From positions 558,001 through 622,000 of the forward strand of contig NZ_JAHKPY010000012.1 in assembly GCF_018860745.1 (NCBI RefSeq): 64,000 bases of DNA, in the 5' to 3' direction. The notes beneath the pieces were generated by a model. The model was not told where the DNA came from, ran no database searches, and worked only from the letters and a program-made list of their open reading frames with translations. Below are positions 56,381 to 64,000 of the stretch, piece by piece. Numbering within the stretch: the stretch's first letter is position 1; each line of letters starts with the position of its first letter. This stretch comes from Zobellia uliginosa (GTDB lineage Bacteria; Bacteroidota; Bacteroidia; Flavobacteriales; Flavobacteriaceae). The position numbers and the translations under genes are program-made.

Positions 56381-57244
56381 AGCCTTGCCGTAAGCGCAGT
56401 ATCGCCAAAGAACTTGTTCATTACGGTATCAGCAGGGCGTGCCGTGTCCTAAATATGAGCAAGAGCGTCTATTATTATAAACCTTTGCCGAAGGACGACA
56501 CCGAAATAGAGGATGCCTTGAGGCAAAAGGCAAAAGAACATTCGGAGGAAGGCTTCTGGAAGGCCTACGACCATTTGCGCAATGAAGGGAAGCCATGGAA
56601 CCATAAACCGGGTCCACCGTGTGTACAAGGTCCTTGGACTGCCTTTGAGAAGAAAAGTAAAGAAACGTTTGCCCGCAAGGGTGAAAGAGCCCTTAGAGGT
56701 GCCTGATAGACTTAACCACACATGGAGTATGGACTTTGTGACCGATATCCTGGAAAACAAGAGACGCTTCAGGTCGTTCAACGTCATCGATGATTTTAAT
56801 CGAGAAGCACTTCATATAGAAGTCGACTTTTCCTTGACCAGCAATCGCGTTGTCTGGGTACTCAACCATCTCATCAATAGGAAAGGGAAGCCTAAGAAGA
56901 TAAGAATGGACAACGGCCCTGAGTTCATTGCCCACATAACCAATGATTGGAGCCAGATGCACGGGATAGAGTTCAAATATATCCAACCGGGCAAGCCGAC
57001 CCAAAATGCTTTTGTGGAAAGGTTCAACGGAAGCTACAGACGTGGGGTGCTGAACAAATATATCTTTGAAAACCTAGACCAAGTAAGGGAACGGACACAG
57101 ATCTGGATCAACGATTATAACCATCATAGGCCCCACGATGCCTTAGGTAGAATACCGCCCGTAAAATACGCGGAACTTAATTCTTTTGGGGCTAGCCCCA
57201 AAAGAATTAAAAACAATAACTTTAATGAAGTTTTAGAAAACTAA
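56368..57244 (+). pseudogene. IS3-family OrfB transposase, frameshifted
   Basis: The -1 frame after the slippery site reads [37 protein letters not shown] and continues to ..[10 protein letters not shown] at about 56609. There the frame changes by one base (an extra C in AAACCGG) and resumes as [16 protein letters not shown]. The DDE core is otherwise complete: [17 protein letters not shown] and [12 protein letters not shown]. One frameshift therefore inactivates the enzyme unless it is a sequencing error. The C-terminus contains the 34-bp palindrome at 57177-57210, which adds residues after the usual PPVKYAE end. Confidence 0.85.
57177..57210. repeat. palindrome B, perfect 34 bp, GGGGCTAGCCCC core
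   Basis: All 17 base pairs match; the arm is TTAATTCTTTTGGGGCT and the centre T/A. It lies within the transposase reading frame (codons for [12 protein letters not shown]), near the right IR of the IS. Its core matches palindromes A and C, while the arms differ. Confidence 0.75.
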
Positions 57245-57429
57245 GCAGTTCTATCTAGGGGGGCTTACAGTACATCAAATCATTCCTGTAAACAAGGATT
57301 AAATCATAAAAATAGACTTTGTTATTTATTTTGATTTCCAAATAGACCTAAGTAATAGGCGCTCTAAATGGCATACTACTACTTTAAGAAAATTACTCCA
57401 ATAGAAACATCTAACCTTTCAATAAAATA

Positions 57430-59892
57430 TTAGTCTCTTCTTTTTAATATTTTTGATAAAATTTCCGAAACTTTTATTTTAATATAATCAACTGTAGACC
57501 TTCCTATAATCATAAGGTTTTCAAAACTCTTATTAAACCCATTTTTCACAGGACCTTGGTCATAACCATAACCATACTCATAGCCATAATTATAATTGTT
57601 TTTATCTCCCAACCCTGCACTATTTAACACGTAACACATTTGATTTAATCTACCAGTATCAAATAAATCTTTAGAATACTCTATTAACTTTTTATTAGTA
57701 AAACCTGCTCTAACAACAAATAAAGTCATGTCGGCATATTTAGATATTAATGCGGTATCAGATACTAGAATACTAGGTGCCGTGTCTACTATTACATAAT
57801 CAAACTCATTTTTGGCACTCGAGATAAATTGCTCAAAACGAACACTTGATAATAATTCTGTAGGATTAGATACTATAGTTCCCGCTAAGCAAACTTTAAA
57901 TAATGAATTGTTCTTCTCCACATTAATAAGGTTACCCTCCCAATCAGTAACAGTACCGTTCAAATAATCAGATAATCCTAAGGCTTTATTCGTGTTTTTA
58001 AAATATCGGTGTAATTGGGGGTTTCGTAAATCTCCTCCAACAAGTAAAACTTTCTTATTTAAATTAGAATATGCTATAGCCAAATTCATAGCAACTAGTG
58101 TTTTCCCTTCTCCTTTCACTGCGGAAGTGACGTAAATTATTTGTGACTTCTCTTTTGTTTTATTAGCAGAATAATAATTAACATTCGCGCATAATAATCT
58201 AAAGGATTCTGCAAGAATAGAGCGATTTCTCGATGACAGTAAATTTTCTGTTTCTGTAAAAAAAGGTATCTCTCCTAGTATAGGAGTTTTAGAGTTTAAT
58301 TTTGTTATCTCTAGTCTATTATAAATTTTATCATCTAAAAAGAACTTAATAAATAGAAATATAAACGGAATTAATACTCCTAAAAGAATAGAAAAAGGAT
58401 AAACCAAAGATGTTTTAGGAAAAATTGCACCGTTACCGGTTAATGCATAATCAACTATTTTTAATGATGAGGATGTTACTGCATGGTTTATTGCAGCTTC
58501 TTCTCTTTTTTGTAATAATAATAAAAAAAGATTTTCCTTAATACTCTGTTGTCTTTCTATAGACCTCAAAACTTTTTCCTTTTCCGGTAATGTAGAATAT
58601 TTATTACCGGCTCTGTTCTTTTCTTGGTTTAATTGATATAAAGAAGTTCTTAATTGTTTTTGATAAACATCTACGGTTTTTAAAATATTACCCTTACCTC
58701 TTTCTAATTGTCCATTTAATAATTGAAGTGAGGGGTGACTTTCTCCTACACTGTTTAATAATTTTGCTCTTTTTAACGATTTATCATTATAATCTGAAAC
58801 TAAAGCATTTAAACTGCTATTTTCTAAACCTACATCTGCAGGAAGTAAACTATATTGATCCTCTTTTTTAACTGTTTTTTTTAAAAGATTAGACAACGAT
58901 ATTTGAGTTTCCAAATCAAATAATTCTTCTTCAATGTTAGACTTCGCACTTAAAGCACTCGTTGCATCATTTTCAATATAAGACAAGTCATTTTGCTGCT
59001 TGTAATTTTGTTTTCCAATCTCTATAGAATCTAATTCTGTAGTTAAGTATAAAAAACGTTCATCAATAAAATCAAGAGTTCTTTTAGACACTAATTGACG
59101 ATCTAATATAACATCCTGATTATATTTCTCGATCAAAGTATTTATTATGACTTCGGATTGTTTCGCGTTCTCACCATTAAGCCAAATCGCAATAATGTCC
59201 CCTTTCTTCTTAATTGGTTCAATCCTAAGCATATTAGATAGCTGCATTGCTACAGCCTTTTTAGGAAATAGCATCACTTTATAAGAAATGTTTTCAAATT
59301 CCTTGACATCAATATTATCTAAAAGTTGAATACTGAATGGCAAACCTGAAACTAATGTGTTTTGAAGATTTAGAGGTGCCGTAAATACTTCTCCTACTAT
59401 ATTTTTTATAACAAAACCATCTTTCTCTAATTCTATATCATATATTAATGGAGAAATTATACTATCCTCTGAAATATGTTTTTTTATTTTAAAAGGAGCG
59501 TCCCATATTTCATTTGTCTTTATCGTTCCTTTATAAAAATAATTGACATCTAATTGCAACTCACTAACCACCTGACTAGTGATCCTATAAGATTTTAATA
59601 CCTCGATTTCATTATCTAAATTTATGCTGGATAACCCCCACATGTTAGAAACGGCCTCCGAGGCAATATCTGTCTGAGCAGAATCATCAATTATTCTAAT
59701 TTTAGCTACAGAAGCATATATCTTAGTAGTATATCTTAAATATATAAAACCAAAAAATAAGCCTACAATAGCCATGACTAAAAACCATTTCCAGTATTTT
59801 AAATATTTTAGAAATATTTCCTTTATAAGAAAGGAATCTTCATCATCATTAGGCTCTAACATATAAGAAGCTTCTTTCATTTTTGCATTCAA
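57430..59892 (-). CDS. Wzc-like capsule chain-length tyrosine autokinase
   Basis: Inner-membrane protein of 820 residues. A Wzz domain lies between two membrane helices (about 35-55 and 490-515), with a long coiled-coil-rich periplasmic region. The C-terminal BY-kinase has Walker A SAVKGEGKT at about 590, Walker A' VLLVGGDLR and Walker B YVIVDTAPS. A tyrosine cluster (NYNYGYEYGYGYDQG) near residue 770 is the autophosphorylation tail. It controls polymer length and export with the Wza pore. It ends the minus-strand capsule operon and faces the IS and wza. Confidence 0.93.
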   Translation of the reverse strand: MNAKMKEASYMLEPNDDEDSFLIKEIFLKYLKYWKWFLVMAIVGLFFGFIYLRYTTKIYASVAKIRIIDDSAQTDIASEAVSNMWGLSSINLDNEIEVLKSYRITSQVVSELQLDVNYFYKGTIKTNEIWDAPFKIKKHISEDSIISPLIYDIELEKDGFVIKNIVGEVFTAPLNLQNTLVSGLPFSIQLLDNIDVKEFENISYKVMLFPKKAVAMQLSNMLRIEPIKKKGDIIAIWLNGENAKQSEVIINTLIEKYNQDVILDRQLVSKRTLDFIDERFLYLTTELDSIEIGKQNYKQQNDLSYIENDATSALSAKSNIEEELFDLETQISLSNLLKKTVKKEDQYSLLPADVGLENSSLNALVSDYNDKSLKRAKLLNSVGESHPSLQLLNGQLERGKGNILKTVDVYQKQLRTSLYQLNQEKNRAGNKYSTLPEKEKVLRSIERQQSIKENLFLLLLQKREEAAINHAVTSSSLKIVDYALTGNGAIFPKTSLVYPFSILLGVLIPFIFLFIKFFLDDKIYNRLEITKLNSKTPILGEIPFFTETENLLSSRNRSILAESFRLLCANVNYYSANKTKEKSQIIYVTSAVKGEGKTLVAMNLAIAYSNLNKKVLLVGGDLRNPQLHRYFKNTNKALGLSDYLNGTVTDWEGNLINVEKNNSLFKVCLAGTIVSNPTELLSSVRFEQFISSAKNEFDYVIVDTAPSILVSDTALISKYADMTLFVVRAGFTNKKLIEYSKDLFDTGRLNQMCYVLNSAGLGDKNNYNYGYEYGYGYDQGPVKNGFNKSFENLMIIGRSTVDYIKIKVSEILSKILKRRD

Positions 59893-60110
59893 TTAAAAAA
59901 TTGAGAAATAATAATTAATAAAATTACTTAATATATCTTAATTATTATATTAACCTTATTCCTTTACGTTAAAACACCTATTATAAAGGGTTAAAGAGTA
60001 TAATTCTTTATTAATTATTTGTAAGTTCAAGTAATAAGTGCGAAATAAATATTTAAAACTCATGGAGCTAGCCCCATGAGTTTTAGGGTCAATTATCATA
60101 TTAGTCTTGC
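59893..60110. other. AT-rich spacer
   Basis: Spacer between wzc and the decayed IS30 element, very AT-rich. It includes palindrome C. No promoter for wzc is clear. Confidence 0.4.
60054..60085. repeat. palindrome C with GCTAGCCCC core
   Basis: Nearly perfect 32-nt palindrome with one mismatched pair. The arms AAAACTCATGG and CCATGAGTTTT flank AGCTAGCC. It starts 26 bp before the IS30-like remnant. Confidence 0.65.
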
Positions 60111-60842
60111 ATGAATAAATACAAACAGTTAACTTCTGAACAAAGGTATTAAATACAAGCTTTATTAAAAGCAGAAATCGGTAAAACTGAAATTGCCGGT
60201 ATTACAGGAGTCCATCCCGCTACTATTTACAAAGAGCTCAACAGGAACACGGCCAAGCGTGGGAGGATATTGGTAATTATGTTGCAAAATGCACAGAGGC
60301 ATGCAGTCTCACGTCATAAATGCAAGTTTAAGCGTGTTTTAATGACCGAAGTGATGAAAGAGCGAATTGCAGGATTACTCCGTTTTGAGAAGTGGAATCC
60401 AGAACTCATTATCAAACGTTTAGAACTTGAGGTTGAGAGTTTTATTAGCCATGAAACAATTTACCAATGGATATGGAATGTTAAGAAAAGTAAGAAAAAG
60501 ATTGACGCTAAATATTCTAATATATTCAAGAGCCTCAGGCACGGAAGTAGAAGGTGGAAAAGGAGTAATATAAAAGATGTAAGATGAGTAATTAAACTAC
60601 GTATTAATATAGATGAGCACCCAAATATTGTAAATCATGGCGAACGCATCGGACATATCAAAGTCGATTTAATTATGGGAAGTGAGCATAAATTAGCCCT
60701 ATTTGGTAATGACGCATAGAGCTACTTTAACACCAATGATAGAGAAGTTGAAAGATTATTCAATTACAGACTAATCAGAAAATTTAATTACCATAATCCA
60801 ATTGAAAGCCTAAAGGATAAATGTGTTGCACTTATGGGTTGA
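60111..60842 (+). pseudogene. decayed IS30-family transposase
   Basis: A start MNKYKQLTSEQRY is followed by a TAA at 60150 where a Gln codon is expected, then IQALLKAEIGKTEIAGITGVHPATIYKELNRNTAKRG, the IS30 HTH. After small frameshifts an open stretch (60270-60587) holds NAQRHAVSRHK and FISHETIYQWIW. RINIDEHPNIVNHGERIGHIKVDLIMG carries one catalytic Asp. The middle of the DDE core is missing, and the end FNYHNPIESLKDKCVALMG is recognisable. It cannot be active. It interrupts the minus-strand capsule operon between wzc and the glycosyltransferase. Confidence 0.8.
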
Positions 60843-60861
60843 ACTCAGCATTTATATAAAC

Positions 60862-61956
60862 CTATAGCATTTTTATAAATATTTCTTTTAATTGTAGTTC
60901 AAATTGCTTTAAGGTAAAATTTTCTTTATAACGCATGCGTCCTTTTTCTCCCATAGCAATCCTTTTTACTGGGTTTACTATTAATTCTTCCAATTTTATT
61001 GCTAGCTCTTCTGCATTTAAAGGTGATACAATACAGCCCGTACTACTATCGTCTACAATCTCTCTTATTCCTCCTTCAGTTGTCGTTACTACAGGCAAAG
61101 AAAACTGCATAGCCTCTAGTAAAACTAAAGGAAAACACTCATTATCATAATAGGTCGGTAAAACGAAAATATCCGAATTAAAATAAATCTCTTCCTTCTC
61201 TTTTCCGTATTTTTTACCTACATATTGTACATGATTTTGCAAATTTAATACACTCCTTTTTTCATTAAACTCCACTGCATTGATATCCCCTTCTCCCCCA
61301 ACAAATGTGCAATTAAAACGAATACTTTTATCCACTAAAATTTTACAAGCATCTAAAAGCACAAATACGCCCTTAGACTCTATTAAATTAGATAAAAAAA
61401 GAAGTTCTACTTTATTATTATTTCTAACTTCTCTTTTTTCTAAATTTTTTATTTGAGGTATCCCATTTGGGCAATAACTTACATTATTTGGTGTAACATA
61501 TTTTTCTATATCATAATACAAATAATCGGATAACAATATTACTTTAGCATTCTTAAAAACTATCTTATTCACAAAGTGTTTAATAGGGCTATTTTTTTTT
61601 GACACACCTTTATTATGAAAGTGATACACCACTTTTTTCCCCATGAGTTTTGCCAAAACAGCAATGGTTGCATCTTTATAAAAGCCAAGACCCGAAGATG
61701 TTAGTGTTAAATATACTAGGTTTGGTTTAAAATTGTAAATAGCACGTAAAGAAGTCCAAAGTATTTTAAAATATCTGCTCCATTTCTGAAATCCATTTTT
61801 ACCTATTTCTTCTACAGAAATAGAAAGACTTAAATTAACATATTTAGCATCAAAAGTTTCATTAATAATATCGCTTTCACGAATATATTGCCCTACCATA
61901 GCCGCACCATGAACAGGGGGCGGGTAATGTAAAATAAACAGTATTCTTTTCTTCAT
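60862..61956 (-). CDS. family 4 glycosyltransferase
   Basis: GT-B glycosyltransferase of 364 residues. It has an N-terminal HYPPPVHGAAMVGQYIRES loop, and the GT4 donor site is in FVLPTYYDNECFPLVLLEAMQFSLPVVTTTEGGIREIVDD (E-x7-E). No membrane helix is obvious, so it should act at the cytoplasmic face of the membrane, adding a sugar to a lipid-linked capsule unit. It starts 10 bp after the phosphotransferase-like gene. Donor and acceptor cannot be predicted. Confidence 0.92.
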   Translation of the reverse strand: MKKRILFILHYPPPVHGAAMVGQYIRESDIINETFDAKYVNLSLSISVEEIGKNGFQKWSRYFKILWTSLRAIYNFKPNLVYLTLTSSGLGFYKDATIAVLAKLMGKKVVYHFHNKGVSKKNSPIKHFVNKIVFKNAKVILLSDYLYYDIEKYVTPNNVSYCPNGIPQIKNLEKREVRNNNKVELLFLSNLIESKGVFVLLDACKILVDKSIRFNCTFVGGEGDINAVEFNEKRSVLNLQNHVQYVGKKYGKEKEEIYFNSDIFVLPTYYDNECFPLVLLEAMQFSLPVVTTTEGGIREIVDDSSTGCIVSPLNAEELAIKLEELIVNPVKRIAMGEKGRMRYKENFTLKQFELQLKEIFIKML

Positions 61957-61966
61957 TTATATTTAT

Positions 61967-62995
61967 CTATACAGAGGCGCTAGTGCTTTTTGACTTCTCT
62001 TTTAAAAATTGCAACAATTCCGTTTCTAATTTAAAAGATTCGTTATAGGTGAATTTATTAAGTATTTCCTTCATTAAAAAAACTTGAAAAATTAAGTTAA
62101 ATTCTTCAAGTTTTATTTTTTCAGACAAAGCTTTTATTAAAACCAATCCTTCCTTTTTATTCAGCAAATTTTCGATTTGAAAATGATACTTAATTTTGTC
62201 TAAATACTCTAAGCCTTTCTCTTCAAAGTACTCAAAATCAAAGGGAGTTAATCCCTCTTTCGTCTGTATTAAATTCCATGGAGCAAAATCACCATGTTCA
62301 TAAACCTCCAAATAATTTAAAGTAGACCTTGCTATTATTTTCTCTAAGTTCTTACTTAAATCTTTAAAATCATTCTTAGCCAAGCTTTCCTTTAAAGTAA
62401 TAATTCTAGGATGGTTAGATAATTTATAACTAGTATCCTTTTTAAAACTATTCAGAATTTTCTGGTATTCATCAGTATCAAAAAGCTGCACATTTCCTTC
62501 GAGCTTCTTAAGAATAATATAATTACTATCTTCAAAAACCCCCTCTAACATTAATTTTGGAACTATATTATTTCTTGATAAAATAGTTATTCCTTTTTTT
62601 TCATTTAAAAGTTTTTTTTCCCCTCTAGCATTAATAGCATATTTAACATAGCCAACAACACCTGAAGCATCTTGTAATTGCAATACCACTTTATCCTTAT
62701 CGGTCGCAATATATACGGAACAAGTTAAATCTTTATGAAACTGCTGTTCTAAAAAACTAATAAAACTAGATTTCACTAATTTCTTGGATACTATTTTTCT
62801 TGCAAAAAAGTTGAAATTTATAAAAGCAATTTTAGCAATTGCCTTCAAGAATCTAGTTTTAAAAGAAAATGGGGTATATAACTCAAATGCCACCTTGGCT
62901 TTTCTAGAATTTGTTACGGCTAAAAAAACTTTCGGATTCGCTTTTGTTGGCAAAACCAAATACTTGTCTAATGAAAAAAAACTATCTGTATTCAT
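61967..62995 (-). CDS. phosphotransferase (APH/choline-kinase-like) protein
   Basis: Protein of 342 residues. The key motif is EHGDFAPWN, the catalytic HGDxxxxN of aminoglycoside/choline-kinase-like folds, followed by FDFEYFEEKG in the place of the metal-binding Asp. The N-terminal half is weakly conserved and may be unrelated to standard APH. It overlaps the thymidylate-kinase-like gene upstream by 14 bp, so the two are translationally linked. The role is probably phosphorylation of a sugar or lipid in capsule assembly; the substrate is unknown. Confidence 0.75.
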   Translation of the reverse strand: MNTDSFFSLDKYLVLPTKANPKVFLAVTNSRKAKVAFELYTPFSFKTRFLKAIAKIAFINFNFFARKIVSKKLVKSSFISFLEQQFHKDLTCSVYIATDKDKVVLQLQDASGVVGYVKYAINARGEKKLLNEKKGITILSRNNIVPKLMLEGVFEDSNYIILKKLEGNVQLFDTDEYQKILNSFKKDTSYKLSNHPRIITLKESLAKNDFKDLSKNLEKIIARSTLNYLEVYEHGDFAPWNLIQTKEGLTPFDFEYFEEKGLEYLDKIKYHFQIENLLNKKEGLVLIKALSEKIKLEEFNLIFQVFLMKEILNKFTYNESFKLETELLQFLKEKSKSTSASV

Positions 62996-63623
62996 TAGTG
63001 TGTTCTATTATGATTTTAACAATATCTTTTACAATATCTTTTGGTTCCCTATTAACATCCATAGAGAAATAACGTTTCCCATCGGCCAAAGCCCTATAGC
63101 CTTTTACTTGCCTTTCTAGCTCCGTAAAGGGAACTTCCTGTTTACGGGAATAAATAACACTTGGTGCAGCCGTTAAGATAAAGTATAGTTCTGGCCTAGG
63201 TATTAAAACTCTAAAAAACTTAGCAAGCTTTATACTAGCACCATATCTGTATCTTTTATTATCGACTAATAAATCGTCATAATATCTATCAAAAATAATA
63301 AGAGATTTCTTTTTCTTTAACTCTTTTATATTCTTAACCCAACCACTATTGTATTGGTACATAAAAAAGAATAATTTAAGAATCGATTTAATCGTAGAAT
63401 ACTCTTTTTCCTCATGAGGATTGGTTACGACATTTTCGCTATTACCTTTAGAAACAATAGGCTTTAAGTGAAAATAATCATGTTGCTTAAATGGTAGCTT
63501 CTCTTTTATTAATTGATCTATAATAGTAGATTTACCAGAGCCATCCGGCCCCAGAAAAGCAATAGTAATGCCTTTACTTATAACAACTTTGGAAGGTAAT
63601 ATTGGCTCATTTTTTTCAATCAT
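62982..63623 (-). CDS. thymidylate-kinase-like P-loop protein
   Basis: Protein of 213 residues with FLGPDGSGKST (Walker A, about 31-39) and a DRYYDDLLVD motif like the DR(Y/F) of thymidylate kinases. Sequence outside these is divergent, and the genomic setting argues against the housekeeping Tmk. It is the first gene of the visible minus-strand operon (tmk-like, APH-like, GT4, IS30 remnant, wzc). Linked pairs of this sort occur in surface polysaccharide loci, but their reaction is not established here. Confidence 0.8.
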   Translation of the reverse strand: MIEKNEPILPSKVVISKGITIAFLGPDGSGKSTIIDQLIKEKLPFKQHDYFHLKPIVSKGNSENVVTNPHEEKEYSTIKSILKLFFFMYQYNSGWVKNIKELKKKKSLIIFDRYYDDLLVDNKRYRYGASIKLAKFFRVLIPRPELYFILTAAPSVIYSRKQEVPFTELERQVKGYRALADGKRYFSMDVNREPKDIVKDIVKIIIEHTNEYR

Positions 63624-64000
63624 TAAATTCTAATATTTGAAATAAAATATAACTACTAATCTTTTGTAAACGTAAATATCTATAATTCGTATACAATTGT
63701 TACTCTTTTATTCTTCAATTTTTGATTTAACTCAAAGTTAAAGCATATTAATAATTGTTTTCTATTAAATTTCAATGAAAAAAATCATTATCTTTAAACC
63801 AGACACTTTACTTTAATTATGGAAAACAACTGTAAACCTTTTTATGTTTCTTTCTAAGAGAAAATAAGAACACAGATGTTTTTATTAAATCGGGAAACAT
63901 ACGCTTTAAGTTTTTTTATTACCATAATTAACAGCATTTTGTAAAATAGGTTTTCGTAAAAATTCTGCTTTCTATTTAAGGACATATTTTTACAAGTTTG
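63624..64000. other. AT-rich end of window, no firm gene
   Basis: 377 bp, very AT-rich. On the minus strand an open frame of about 48 codons runs in from the right edge and ends at 63854; it could be the tail of a further capsule gene but has no recognisable motif. No promoter for the tmk-like gene is convincing. Confidence 0.35.

Larger units (their letters stand above)
56049..57269 (+). mobile_element. IS3-family insertion sequence, about 1.22 kb
   Basis: The terminal inverted repeats are TGTAAGCTTCCC at 56049 and, on the minus strand from 57269, TGTAAGCCCCCC; GAACTG also matches further in on both sides. orfA and orfB overlap in the typical IS3 way. The flanks (CAAT before, GTAC after) show no target-site duplication. 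It sits between convergent wza-like and wzc-like genes. The length is normal for the family. Confidence 0.85.

Noticed and set aside
1-64000. CRISPR arrays, rRNA genes, replication origin, riboswitches
   Set aside because: No regularly spaced repeats, rRNA-like stretches, DnaA-box clusters or recognisable riboswitch cores were seen on either strand.

Overview
The window looks like a chromosome segment of a marine Flavobacteriia (Bacteroidota), in the general style of Zobellia, Maribacter or Formosa. The evidence is a SusC/SusD pair, many sulfatases with signal peptides or lipoboxes, a type IX secretion sorting domain, a DnaE with a fused proofreading domain, S16 with a long Ala/Glu tail, promoters of the TTG / TAnnTTTG type, and little sign of Shine-Dalgarno sites. 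The genus cannot be fixed from sequence reading alone.

Positions 1-38,510 form a polysaccharide utilization locus (PUL) that continues beyond the left edge. It encodes one SusC/SusD import pair, nine formylglycine-type sulfatases (one fused to an SMP-30/gluconolactonase-like beta-propeller, one with a PA14-like tail), two GH110-type alpha-1,3-galactosidases in tandem, one GH2 beta-galactosidase, a DUF1080/EF-hand/alpha-beta hydrolase fusion, a PhoD-like metallophosphoesterase, a very large VCBS/ASPIC lipoprotein, a second outer-membrane beta-barrel on the opposite strand, and a membrane-anchored winged-helix regulator divergent from GH2. Alpha-1,3- and beta-galactosidases plus many sulfatases suggest exo-wise breakdown of a heavily sulfated galactan. 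Lambda-carrageenan-like polymers, which lack 3,6-anhydrogalactose, are the leading guess: no endo-carrageenase and no anhydrogalactose pathway gene is in the window.

Positions 38,783-51,309 are mainly core genes: a GH37 trehalase lipoprotein, a glutaryl-CoA dehydrogenase-like enzyme, TrmN6, a Tat-exported sugar isomerase-like protein, RimM, ribosomal protein S16, DnaE, thioredoxin, a DUF58 protein and tRNA-Asp(GTC).

Positions 51,297-64,000 are an accessory region, visibly more AT-rich to the right. It starts at the tRNA-Asp 3' end, which is duplicated with its terminator 3.5 kb downstream, bracketing a secreted beta-helix protein with a T9SS tail. Then come capsule/exopolysaccharide genes: wza-like export lipoprotein (+), an IS3-family element with a frameshifted transposase, and on the minus strand a thymidylate-kinase-like protein, a phosphotransferase-like protein, a family 4 glycosyltransferase, a decayed IS30-type transposase and a Wzc-like tyrosine kinase. 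Three palindromes sharing a GCTAGCCCC core but with different self-complementary arms lie in this region and match no feature I can name.
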